From an uncultured Lachnospiraceae bacterium (GTDB taxonomy: Bacteria; Bacillota; Clostridia; Lachnospirales; Lachnospiraceae), in contig CAMOJW010000002.1 of NCBI GenBank assembly GCA_946617225.1, forward strand, positions 1 to 41,545: a stretch of 41,545 nucleotides of DNA, in the 5' to 3' direction. Below, one piece after another: positions 23,261-31,121 of the stretch (position 1 is the stretch's first letter; the number at the start of each line of letters is the position of its first letter). A program made the position numbers and the translations under genes. The notes beneath the pieces are model-generated. The model did no database searches and was not told the origin of the DNA. It worked only from the letters and a program-made list of their open reading frames with translations.

Positions 23261-23887
23261 TTATGATCTCTCATCCGATCCGAAGAGCCTCTCCAGTGTA
23301 TGGAACAGCAGCTCCGCGGTCAGCCCCCAGATCACGGCGTGGGGGGTCTCGTAGAAATAGTAGGTCTTGGGGATGCTCTGCCAGGGATACTGCCGCCCGC
23401 CGGGGAGGAGCTCCCAGGGAAAATCCTCCGGCAGCCTGGCTGCATACCGCGCGGGATAGATCCGGGGCGGGTGCTCTAAGAACCACTGAACGGGAAGGGA
23501 GAAGACTGCCGTCACCTCCTCCCGGGAGAAAGTCCCCTCATAGCCCTCCAGGACGCCCAGCCAGGAGCTGATCTCCGAACCGCCGGGTCCCATCATCCGG
23601 TACATGGGCGCCAGTACCTGTACCTGTGAGGGCGTCAGCAGCAGTTCTTCACAGGTCTCCCGCACCGCTGTCTGCAGGCTGTCCTCCTTCTCATCGATCC
23701 GCCCGCCGGGAAAACAGACCTCGCCTCCCTGCCGGATCCCCGCGCTGCGGATCTCGAACAGGACGTGCAGACCGTCCTCCTCCTGCAGGAGGGGGATCAG
23801 GACCGAAGCGCTGCGTCGGGCAGCGGGATACAGCCTGGTCATTTCCGTCGGAAGATCGTGGAGAGAGTCAAGTGTGATCGATTTCAT
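23261..23887 (-). CDS. CoA-type Nudix hydrolase
   Basis: A 208-residue Nudix protein of the CoA-diphosphatase group. The Nudix box reads GGRIDEKEDSLQTAVRETCEELL (G-x5-E-x7-RE-x2-EE), preceded by the CoA-type motif IRSAGIRQGGEVCFPGG. The reaction expected is splitting coenzyme A into 3',5'-ADP and phosphopantetheine. The start at 23887 has GGAG six bases upstream. It is divergent from ridA and convergent with the symporter gene. Confidence 0.88.
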   Translation of the reverse strand: MKSITLDSLHDLPTEMTRLYPAARRSASVLIPLLQEEDGLHVLFEIRSAGIRQGGEVCFPGGRIDEKEDSLQTAVRETCEELLLTPSQVQVLAPMYRMMGPGGSEISSWLGVLEGYEGTFSREEVTAVFSLPVQWFLEHPPRIYPARYAARLPEDFPWELLPGGRQYPWQSIPKTYYFYETPHAVIWGLTAELLFHTLERLFGSDERS

Positions 23888-23960
23888 GGACAGCTCCGTT
23901 CGTGAATGGGAGGGGCTTGCAGACGGCCCCGGGGAGGGAAGCAGACCAGTCAACAGAAGC

Positions 23961-23989
23961 TTGTTTTCTCCCCGGAATCAGTATATACT
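23961..23989 (+). promoter_or_regulatory. Promoter of ridA
   Basis: TTGTTT at 23961-23966 and TATACT at 23984-23989, spacer 17 bp, 56 bp before the start codon. Confidence 0.65.
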
Positions 23990-24044
23990 TTCCGCGTGGC
24001 GACTGCAACGCCGCCCGAATCCGTGATCTTGAAAGGAGAGCGTC

Positions 24045-24500
24045 ATGAACATCGAAAAGAGGATCGAAGAACTCGGCATCACGCTGCCCGCCATGTCAGC
24101 GCCCGCAGCCATGTATATCCCTGTGAAGCAGCTTGGAAACACGCTTTTCATCTCCGGCCAGATCCCGATGCGGGACGGACAGATGGTCCATCCCGGCCAC
24201 GTCGGGGAGGATGTGACGCTGGAGGAGGCCCAGGAGGCAGCGCGCGTCTGCGTCATCAATATGCTCGCAGCCGTCCGGTATTATCTGGGTGACCTGGACA
24301 AGGTCAAAAATGTCGTCAAGATCCAGGCCTTCGTCAGCAGCAGGACCGGGTGGGACCAGCAGCATCTGGTGGCCAACGGCGCCTCGCAGCTCCTTTACGA
24401 TGTGTTCGGCGATGCCGGCAGACACGCCCGCACGGCCTGCGGCGTGAACCAACTGCCGATGAACGCGCCGGTGGAGATAGAAGCTGTTTTTGAGATCTGA
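24045..24500 (+). CDS. RidA family deaminase-like protein
   Basis: A 151-residue protein of the YjgF/YER057c/UK114 family, of the subgroup with an N-terminal IEELGITLP stretch. Conserved parts are FISGQIPMRDG, NVVKIQAFVSS and a late GVNQLPMNAPVEIEAVFEI. The Arg that binds the carboxylate in true RidA (usually R-x-A-V) appears as ARTACGV. RidA proteins hydrolyse reactive enamines and imines made by PLP enzymes. AAAGGAG precedes the ATG. Confidence 0.88.
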   Translation: MNIEKRIEELGITLPAMSAPAAMYIPVKQLGNTLFISGQIPMRDGQMVHPGHVGEDVTLEEAQEAARVCVINMLAAVRYYLGDLDKVKNVVKIQAFVSSRTGWDQQHLVANGASQLLYDVFGDAGRHARTACGVNQLPMNAPVEIEAVFEI

Positions 24501-24596
24501 TCATTTGGGATCTGAGCGCCCTGGATCTCAGTGTCCGGGTCCCGCTTCCCCGTCTGAGAGACATGGAACGGTGGGAGGTCCCCCCGAGGTGTAGAT

Positions 24597-25178
24597 ATGT
24601 GGATCTTTCTGGTCAACAGCATCCTTTTGGGCTTCGGCCTGGCGATGGATGCTTTTTCCGTGTCGCTGGTCAGCGGCATGCAGGCGCCGCAGATGCGCCG
24701 TACACAGAAGGCGCGGATAGCGGGCGTTTTTGCCGGCTTCCAGTTCCTGATGCCCCTGGCCGGCTGGCTGTGCGTGAGGACTGTGGCGGAGATCTTCACC
24801 TCGTTCCAGAAGGTCATTCCCTGGCTCGCTTTCGGACTCCTGCTGTTCATAGGAGGCGGGATGATCCGGGAGTCCTTAAAGGGAGGAGAGGAAGAGACGG
24901 CCTTCAGCGATGACACGGGGACCCTGCTGATGCTGGGCGTGGCGACCTCCATCGATGCCCTGTCCGTAGGGTTTACCATCGCGGAATACGGTCATCCGGA
25001 GGCTCTGCTCTGTTCCCTGCTGATCGGCATCGTGACATATCTGGTGTGCAGGGGAGGGATCCTGCTGGGGATGCGCTTCGGGACCAGGCTGGCCGGCAGG
25101 GCCCAGATCCTGGGCGGCGTGATCCTGATAATGATCGGGCTTGAAATATTCTTGAAGGGACTTTTCATCAGGGGATGA
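24597..25178 (+). CDS. mntP: Manganese efflux pump MntP
   Basis: A 193-residue membrane protein with six helices arranged as two repeats. The conserved acidic pairs are seen in GFGLAMDAFSVSL (residues about 12-24) and GVATSIDALSVGF (about 113-125), a known mark of MntP. It exports Mn2+. No clear yybP-ykoY riboswitch is seen in the 96 bp upstream. The stop codon overlaps the start of the MATE gene (ATGA), and GAGGTG lies just before the start. Confidence 0.92.
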   Translation: MWIFLVNSILLGFGLAMDAFSVSLVSGMQAPQMRRTQKARIAGVFAGFQFLMPLAGWLCVRTVAEIFTSFQKVIPWLAFGLLLFIGGGMIRESLKGGEEETAFSDDTGTLLMLGVATSIDALSVGFTIAEYGHPEALLCSLLIGIVTYLVCRGGILLGMRFGTRLAGRAQILGGVILIMIGLEIFLKGLFIRG

Positions 25179-26536
25179 GACAGGAACATACGAAGACAAC
25201 CAGGGATATGACAGAAGGGTCCATTCTGGGACAGATCATTCTGTTTTCATTGCCGCTGATGATGGGCAACGTTTTTCAGATGCTGTACAACACGGTGGAT
25301 TCCGTTGTGGTGGGCAATTTTGTCGGCAAGGAAGCGCTGGCGGCCGTGGGCGCCACGACGCCCATAGTCAGCATGCAGGTGTTCTTTTTCAACGGCTTCT
25401 CCGTGGGAGCGGGCGTCCTGATCGCCCGCCGTTTCGGTGAAAAAGATACCGACAGGCTCCACACGGCCGTGGAGACCGCCATGGCGCTGACCTTCGGGAT
25501 CTGTGTGCTGTTCACCATCGTCGGAAGCCTGACCGCCGCGCCCATGCTCCGCATGATCTCCACCCCCGAGGATGTCTTTCAGGATGCGCAGACCTATCTG
25601 CGCATCTATTTTGCGGGCATCTCGGGACTCCTCCTCTACAATATGGGGAGCGGGATCCTGCGCGCGGTAGGGGATACGGTGCGGCCCCTTCTCTTTCTGA
25701 TCCTGACCAGCCTCCTCAACATCGTGCTGGACCTTCTCTTTGTGATCCGTTTTCAGATGGGGATCGCCGGCGTGGCTTATGCCACCGTCCTGTCTCAGGC
25801 GGTATCCGCAGTACTGACCCTTCTGCTGCTGACCCGGAGCAGGGACATCTACCGGCTCGTCTGGCGCGATCTGCACATCCATCCGCAGACTGCCCTGCAG
25901 ATCTTCCGTGTGGGGCTCCCCGCCGGGATCCAGTCCGTCATCACCAGTTTCTCCAACACCTTCGTGATGGCCTACATCAACCACTTCGGAAGCGCCTGTA
26001 TGGCCGGGTGGAGCTGCTACAACAAGATGGACCAGTTCATCTTCCTGCCCGTGCAGAGCGCGGCCATGGCTTCCACCACCTTCGTGAGCCAGAATATAGG
26101 CGCCGGCAGGCAGGAGAGGGCTGAAAAGGGGACGATCGATACTATCCTGCTGACCCTGGGCGTCTCTGCGGTGCTCGCAGCCGGCCTGTTCCTCTGTGCC
26201 GATAACGCCGCCGCGCTGTTCACCAGGGACGCGGAGGTGATCGCGTATGTCACGATGTTCACCAGGACCAACATCTTCTTCATGCTCTTCAACAGTGTGA
26301 ACCACACCCTGGCGGGCGGCATCCGCGGCCGCGGAGATTCCACGGGACCCATGGCCATCATGCTGTCCACCTTCGTGGTGCTGCGTCAGATCTACCTGTT
26401 CGTCTTCACCCGGTTCATCCTGAACACGCCCCGGGTGGTGGGCTTCGGTTATCCCGTCGGCTGGATGAGCTGCTGCCTCATGGAACTGCTGTACTATTAC
26501 ATCCGGTACGGGAGAAAAAGAAGAGAGGGACATTGA
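25175..26536 (+). CDS. MATE family efflux transporter
   Basis: A 453-residue protein with twelve helices. Family traits are SLPLMMGNVFQMLYNTVDSVVVGNFVGKEALAAVGAT near the start and GVAYATVLSQAVSAVL in the middle. It would export organic cations or drugs with Na+ or H+. It overlaps mntP by 4 bp and ends 2 bp before aroD, so the three genes form one unit. A role of MATE with the Mn pump is not evident. Confidence 0.92.
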   Translation: MRQEHTKTTRDMTEGSILGQIILFSLPLMMGNVFQMLYNTVDSVVVGNFVGKEALAAVGATTPIVSMQVFFFNGFSVGAGVLIARRFGEKDTDRLHTAVETAMALTFGICVLFTIVGSLTAAPMLRMISTPEDVFQDAQTYLRIYFAGISGLLLYNMGSGILRAVGDTVRPLLFLILTSLLNIVLDLLFVIRFQMGIAGVAYATVLSQAVSAVLTLLLLTRSRDIYRLVWRDLHIHPQTALQIFRVGLPAGIQSVITSFSNTFVMAYINHFGSACMAGWSCYNKMDQFIFLPVQSAAMASTTFVSQNIGAGRQERAEKGTIDTILLTLGVSAVLAAGLFLCADNAAALFTRDAEVIAYVTMFTRTNIFFMLFNSVNHTLAGGIRGRGDSTGPMAIMLSTFVVLRQIYLFVFTRFILNTPRVVGFGYPVGWMSCCLMELLYYYIRYGRKRREGH

Positions 26537-26538
26537 CC

Positions 26539-27417
26539 ATGAACAGCACAGATGCAGAGAGACGATCGGCAGCAGGACACGCGGACCGTACCGTCACCTG
26601 TCTCCCCGTGGCCGTCAGGAACGTGGCGATCGGCGCCGGACGCCCGAAGATCTGCATACCCCTCACCGGCAGGTCGGAGGAGGAGATCCTGGCGGAAGCT
26701 TCCGCACCGGAGGTCTCGCTCGCGGACCTGGTGGAGTGGCGCGTCGATCACTATGACCGGATCGAGGATCCCGGTGCGGCGGGCTGCAATGACCGGGCCG
26801 CGGAGCAGAGGACTGCTGAAATGATCGCGGGTGTTCTGCACGTGCTCAGGCAGCTGCGGGAGATCCTGGGAGACAGGCCGCTCCTCTTTACCTTCCGCAC
26901 ACAGGCGGAGGGCGGCATGGCTCCGATCACGGCGGAGGCGTATGAACAGCTTCTGACATGTGCGTCGGAATCCGGTCTGGTCGACCTGGTGGATCTGGAA
27001 CTGTCTGCGGGGGAGGACCGCTGCCGCCGCTTGCTGGACAAGCTTCACGCGGCGGGCGTTCCCGTCGTGATGTCGAATCATGATTTCGAGGGCACGCCGG
27101 AGGGGGACGAGATCCTGCGCCGCCTGCGGCAGATGCAGGCGCTTGGCGCGGACATCCTGAAGATCGCCGTCATGCCGCGGAGCGATGCGGACGTGCTCAC
27201 CCTGCTCTCCGCGACGCTGCAGATGCGGGACAGCGGCACACGGCAGCCGCTGATCACCATGGCCATGGCCGAGCGCGGCGTGATCAGCCGCGTGGCGGGC
27301 GGTTTCTACGGCAGTGCGGTCACTTTCGGGGCCGCCGGCAGGGCCTCCGCGCCGGGGCAGATGGAAGTGGGAAAACTCAGGGAAGTGCTGGAACTGCTGT
27401 ATCCTGAGAACAGCTGA
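26539..27417 (+). CDS. aroD: Type I 3-dehydroquinate dehydratase
   Basis: A 292-residue type I dehydroquinase, third step of the shikimate pathway. A 31-residue polar N-terminal leader precedes the barrel. Visible motifs are ICIPLTGRSEEE, LVEWRVDHYD, TFRTQAEGG, VVMSNHDFEGTP (catalytic His near 180), ADILKIAVMP (Schiff-base Lys near 207) and SAVTFGAAGRASAPGQM. The ATG has GAGAGGGA upstream and follows the MATE stop by 2 bp. This gene is far from aroF-pheA and lacks that leader. Confidence 0.93.
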   Translation: MNSTDAERRSAAGHADRTVTCLPVAVRNVAIGAGRPKICIPLTGRSEEEILAEASAPEVSLADLVEWRVDHYDRIEDPGAAGCNDRAAEQRTAEMIAGVLHVLRQLREILGDRPLLFTFRTQAEGGMAPITAEAYEQLLTCASESGLVDLVDLELSAGEDRCRRLLDKLHAAGVPVVMSNHDFEGTPEGDEILRRLRQMQALGADILKIAVMPRSDADVLTLLSATLQMRDSGTRQPLITMAMAERGVISRVAGGFYGSAVTFGAAGRASAPGQMEVGKLREVLELLYPENS

Positions 27418-27533
27418 AGGATCCTGAGAAAAGCTGATGGTCAGCGCAGCCTCGCAGCCTCGGAAGGTATGGTCTTCTGAGACTGCGTTCACGCATAAGG
27501 ACAGAATGACAGGATGAGAGGGAGAAGAGCGGG

Positions 27534-28241
27534 ATGATCCGTGCGGTGATCTTTGACATTGACGACACGCTGTACAGCTATATAGAAGCAAACAAAGAAG
27601 CCTACGCCGCCCTGTCGGCCTATACAGAGGAGGCGTTTGGCTGGGAACCCGGAGAAGCGGAGAGAGCTGCGCTGGAGATGATGGAGCGGCATCACAGGCA
27701 GATGGGAGAAGTGAGCGCCTATCACAACCGGCTGATCCGCTGCCAGGGCATCCTGGAGGACCGCGGGCTGCCCCTCTATCCCCATGCCCTGCGCATGACG
27801 GAACTCTACTGGGACACCCTGATCCGGGAATCGGTGGCCTCCCCCGGCGCTGCCGGGACCATGCGCATTCTGAAGGAGCGGGGCATCCGGCTCGGGATCG
27901 GGACGGACATGACCGCCCTGTACCAGTTCAAAAAACTGGAGCACCTGGATCTCCTGCGTTATCTCGACTGGGTCGTCACCAGCGAGGAGGCGTGCGTCGA
28001 GAAGCCGTCGCCGGACTTTTTTGCCCTCTGCGTCAGGAAAGCCGGCTGCCTGCCGGAGGAGTGCCTCTTCGTCGGCGACAACTACGTCAAGGACTACTGC
28101 GGCGCCCTTGGCGCCGGCCTGCACGCCCTGTGGTTCGTGCCGCCCGCGCTGGCCGCGCGGCGGGAGGAGTCTGAGGAGCATCGGAAGGCAAGGTACATCT
28201 CGTCGCTGACGGAGATCCCGGAGCTGCTGGATTCTTTTTAA
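27534..28241 (+). CDS. HAD superfamily phosphatase
   Basis: A 235-residue HAD hydrolase. Motif I is FDIDDTLY (catalytic Asp pair at 8 and 10), motif II is IGTDMT, motif III Lys lies in EKPSPDFF and motif IV is GDNYVKD. A helical cap (about 18-90) places it in the Cap-1 class such as YjjG-type nucleotidases or sugar-phosphatases. Substrate unknown. GAGAGGGAGAAGAG precedes the start. A bidirectional terminator separates it from the convergent glycosyltransferase. Confidence 0.85.
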   Translation: MIRAVIFDIDDTLYSYIEANKEAYAALSAYTEEAFGWEPGEAERAALEMMERHHRQMGEVSAYHNRLIRCQGILEDRGLPLYPHALRMTELYWDTLIRESVASPGAAGTMRILKERGIRLGIGTDMTALYQFKKLEHLDLLRYLDWVVTSEEACVEKPSPDFFALCVRKAGCLPEECLFVGDNYVKDYCGALGAGLHALWFVPPALAARREESEEHRKARYISSLTEIPELLDSF

Positions 28242-28280
28242 GCCTGCTTTTCAGTCTGACCGTACAAAGAGGCGTACAAA

Positions 28281-28308
28281 AAAGCCTGCCGCTGCAGCGG
28301 CAGGCTTT
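28281..28308. terminator. Bidirectional terminator between convergent genes
   Basis: A perfect palindrome with 14-bp arms (AAAGCCTGCCGCTG and its inverse). On both strands the stem is flanked by A and T runs. It serves the HAD gene and the reverse-strand glycosyltransferase. Confidence 0.88.
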
Positions 28309-28310
28309 GC

Positions 28311-29300
28311 TCATCCCTTCTTGAGCTTCGAATACAGCCCCCACCCGACGTGGTACGCGGGATACCCGAGGCCCAGCAGGCGGAGTGCGATCTTGTCCCT
28401 CCGCGGAGCCCGGGGATCCGCCAGGACCCTTCGGCGGTATTTTTTGATGAAGCGGAGGATCATCTCTCTGGCAGCCTTCACGTCCGCGCTGTCCTCCGCG
28501 GAGGAAATGGCGGGCAGCTGGTTGAGCGTGCTGATGCGGGCATAGACCCTGCGGCGCAGGACGGCCGGCTCCAGCTCAGGCCATCGCGCCAGGACATCCC
28601 GGGCCATCTGGTCCGTCATCGGCAGCAGATCCAGCTTGTGGGGATTGAAGGCGCCGGTGACGATGGAGCCGACGTGGAAGACATAGCTGTACTTGGAAGC
28701 CATGCCGACGGCGATCTCTTCGCACTGCATCATCAGCTTGTAGGTGGTACCGATGTCCTCGAAGATCCTGCCCACCGGGTAGCGGACGTCGTCGAAGAGG
28801 TCGCGGCGGTACATTTTGCCCCAGGCGGAGGTGTCGATCACCTCGTGGTAGCACATCCGCTCGATACATTCACGTGCGGACAGGACCTCCTCGCCCTCCC
28901 CGCCGTGGTCCTCTATGCGGCCGTTCCTGAAGAGGACCCTGTGCTGGGCGATGGACATGGGCGTGCCGTGGCGCAGGATCAGATCCATCAGATATTCCAC
29001 GTAGTCCGGGTCCACATGGTCGTCGGGGTCGATGCAGGTGATGTACTCGCCGCGGGCAGCGGCGATCCCGCAGTTGCGGGCGTCGGACAGTCCGCCGTTC
29101 TCCTTGTGGATCACCCGGACCCGGTCGTCCAGGGTGGCGTAGGAATCACACAGAGCTCCGCAGCTGTCGGTGGAACCGTCGTCCACCATCAGGATCTCCA
29201 GCTCGCTCCAGGTCTGGTGCAGGACGGAATCCATGCAGCGGTCCAGGTACTGTTCGATATTGTAGATGGGAAGTATCACGGAAACCAGAGGATGGGGCAT
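28311..29300 (-). CDS. Family 2 glycosyltransferase
   Basis: A 329-residue GT-A fold glycosyltransferase. Family 2 marks are VSVILPIYNIEQYLDRCMDSVL at the start, ILMVDDGSTDSCG, GGLSDARNCGI and the acidic IDPDDHVD metal site. A C-terminal part (about 215-329) is helical and basic. It is probably a peripheral enzyme adding sugar to a lipid- or polymer-linked acceptor. GGAAAGGATG precedes the ATG. There are no polysaccharide neighbours, so the product is unknown. Confidence 0.9.
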   Translation of the reverse strand: MPHPLVSVILPIYNIEQYLDRCMDSVLHQTWSELEILMVDDGSTDSCGALCDSYATLDDRVRVIHKENGGLSDARNCGIAAARGEYITCIDPDDHVDPDYVEYLMDLILRHGTPMSIAQHRVLFRNGRIEDHGGEGEEVLSARECIERMCYHEVIDTSAWGKMYRRDLFDDVRYPVGRIFEDIGTTYKLMMQCEEIAVGMASKYSYVFHVGSIVTGAFNPHKLDLLPMTDQMARDVLARWPELEPAVLRRRVYARISTLNQLPAISSAEDSADVKAAREMILRFIKKYRRRVLADPRAPRRDKIALRLLGLGYPAYHVGWGLYSKLKKG

Positions 29301-29393
29301 AAGGCATCCTTTCCATAGTCGATAACAGGTGTGTCAGACAGACCGTAGTCTATACATTATTCTATACATTAAATTATATATTATCATATCCCT

Positions 29394-29435
29394 CCGGGCA
29401 GGTCCTTCTAAAAATTTAACCTGCCCGGTTTTTTT
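29394..29435 (+). terminator. Terminator with no gene in front of it
   Basis: CCGGGCAGGT / ACCTGCCCGG, loop of 15 bases, then seven T: a textbook forward-strand terminator. The only gene upstream within 1 kb is on the other strand and ends elsewhere, so a short leader or small RNA starting in the AT-rich stretch 29340-29392 is implied. In the 257-bp gap it is followed by a small stem GGCCCTCC/GGAGGGCC at 29489. Confidence 0.85.
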
Positions 29436-29557
29436 AAGTTTGCTCTAAGGTTGTCCCCGTAAACTGTCCACAGACGGGACGGAGATGGCCCTCCCGCAGG
29501 AGGGCCGGACGGAGGGCGGCAGACAGCCCCCGCGGCAGTCCCGGAAAGGAGCGTGCG

Positions 29558-30295
29558 ATGCAGTACCGACACGAATGGAAACACGAGATCAACAGATCGG
29601 ATATGCTGGCCATCCGTCAGCGCCTGCGGGCCGTGGCGGAGCCGGACCCCTACACTATAGACGGGAAGACGCAGATCCGCAGCCTGTATTTTGACAACGC
29701 GGCGGACAGAGCCCTGCGCGAGAAAGTCGACGGCGTGAACATGCGGGAGAAGTTTCGGATCCGCTATTACAACGGTGACACTTCCTTCATCAAGCTGGAG
29801 AAGAAGAGCAAACTGAACGGCCTCGGGACCAAATACGCGGCCCGCATCACCCGGGAGGAGGCGGAGGCCCTGTCCCGCGGAGATCTGGACTGGATGCGGG
29901 AGGAACTGGAGAAACCGCCGCTGCCGGAGATGCCCCCGGGAGGCGCGTCCAGCCAGAAGCCCGGAAAGTACCGGCGGGAACTGGTGGCGGAGCTCTACAG
30001 CAAGATGAGGGGCCAGGGCCTGCGGCCCAGGACCATCGTGGATTACACCCGGGAGCCCTACGTCTACGCTCCGGGGAACGTGCGGGTCACTTTTGATTAC
30101 GACATACGCACGGGACTGGGATGCACCGACTTCCTGAGGTGGGACTGCCCCACCATCCCCGCCGGGGACGCGGGGATCATCCTGGAGGTCAAATGGGACG
30201 ACTACCTGCCCGCCATCATCCGCGACTGCGTGGCGACGCCCGGGAGGCGGGTGACGGCTTTTTCCAAATATGCACAGTGCAGGATCTATGACTGA
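29558..30295 (+). CDS. VTC-domain protein (polyphosphate polymerase-like)
   Basis: A 245-residue soluble protein of the triphosphate-tunnel VTC family. Marks are YRHEWKHEINRSDM, IRSLYFDN, KFRIRYYNGD, IKLEKKSK and the late VTFDYDIRTG and ILEVKWDDYLP. In yeast VTC makes polyphosphate from ATP; the bacterial stand-alone domain is usually beside a DUF4956 membrane protein, as here. The real substrate in bacteria is not established. GGAAAGGAG precedes the ATG. The gene is first of a three-gene cluster. Confidence 0.88.
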   Translation: MQYRHEWKHEINRSDMLAIRQRLRAVAEPDPYTIDGKTQIRSLYFDNAADRALREKVDGVNMREKFRIRYYNGDTSFIKLEKKSKLNGLGTKYAARITREEAEALSRGDLDWMREELEKPPLPEMPPGGASSQKPGKYRRELVAELYSKMRGQGLRPRTIVDYTREPYVYAPGNVRVTFDYDIRTGLGCTDFLRWDCPTIPAGDAGIILEVKWDDYLPAIIRDCVATPGRRVTAFSKYAQCRIYD

Positions 30296-30373
30296 TCCCG
30301 TCCCTGAAAACGAAAGCACAGGCCTGCGGAGCGGGCCTGCAGATAATAGATCAAAGATCAGGAGGAAAAGATC

Positions 30374-31045
30374 ATGAGCTTCAGTGATATCTTCAAAACA
30401 AGTTTTCTCGAGAATGTGGCCGCCGTGAGCGTGCTGGACATGGTGTTGGCTCTGGCGCTGGCTTTTGGCGTCGGGCTGTTCATCTTCTACGTCTATAAAA
30501 AGACCTACTCCGGCGTCATGTACTCCTCCAGTTTCGGCGTGACGCTCCTGGCGATGACGATGATCACCACACTGGTGATCCTCGCGGTGACCAGCAACGT
30601 GGTCCTGTCCCTGGGCATGGTCGGCGCCCTGTCCATCGTCCGTTTCCGCACGGCGATCAAGGAGCCCCTGGACATCGCTTTTCTGTTCTGGTCCATCGCC
30701 GCGGGCATCGTCCTGGCCGCGGGCATGCTGCCCCTGGCCGTCATCGGCAGCGTCGTGATCGGTCTGATCCTGCTGGTCTTCGTGAACAGAAAGCCCCACG
30801 ACAATCCCTACATCGTGGTCCTGCAGTGTGACGGGCAGGAGAGCGAGAAGCAGGCCATGGAGCTGCTGCGGCAGTCCTCCGCGCGCTGCGTCGTCAAGAG
30901 CAAGACCGTCCAGGCCGGCCGCATCGAACTGAACGCCGAGATCCGCCTGAAAGACGACGACACCGCTTTTATCAACGATCTGGACCGGGTCCCGGGCGTC
31001 GGCAGCGCCGTTCTGGTCAGCTACAACGGGGACTATATGGGATGA
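30374..31045 (+). CDS. DUF4956 membrane protein
   Basis: A 223-residue protein with four helices in the first 145 residues and a soluble C-terminal domain (about 150-223). The segment SLGMVGALSIVRFRTAIKEPLDIAFLFWSIAAGI is diagnostic of DUF4956. It lies in the usual place after a VTC-domain gene; the pair is thought to act together at the membrane. AGGAGG stands before the ATG. No reaction is known. Confidence 0.88.
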   Translation: MSFSDIFKTSFLENVAAVSVLDMVLALALAFGVGLFIFYVYKKTYSGVMYSSSFGVTLLAMTMITTLVILAVTSNVVLSLGMVGALSIVRFRTAIKEPLDIAFLFWSIAAGIVLAAGMLPLAVIGSVVIGLILLVFVNRKPHDNPYIVVLQCDGQESEKQAMELLRQSSARCVVKSKTVQAGRIELNAEIRLKDDDTAFINDLDRVPGVGSAVLVSYNGDYMG

Positions 31046-31121
31046 GCTGCTGTGCGGGCGGAATGTTCAACGAGACGGGGCGTTCCGTGAGCACGGGCGC
31101 GGTATGGAATGAGGCACTGAA

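Noticed and set aside
24501..24596. Manganese riboswitch (yybP-ykoY) before mntP
   Set aside because: The region has small stems, but I cannot find the conserved loop sequence of that class.
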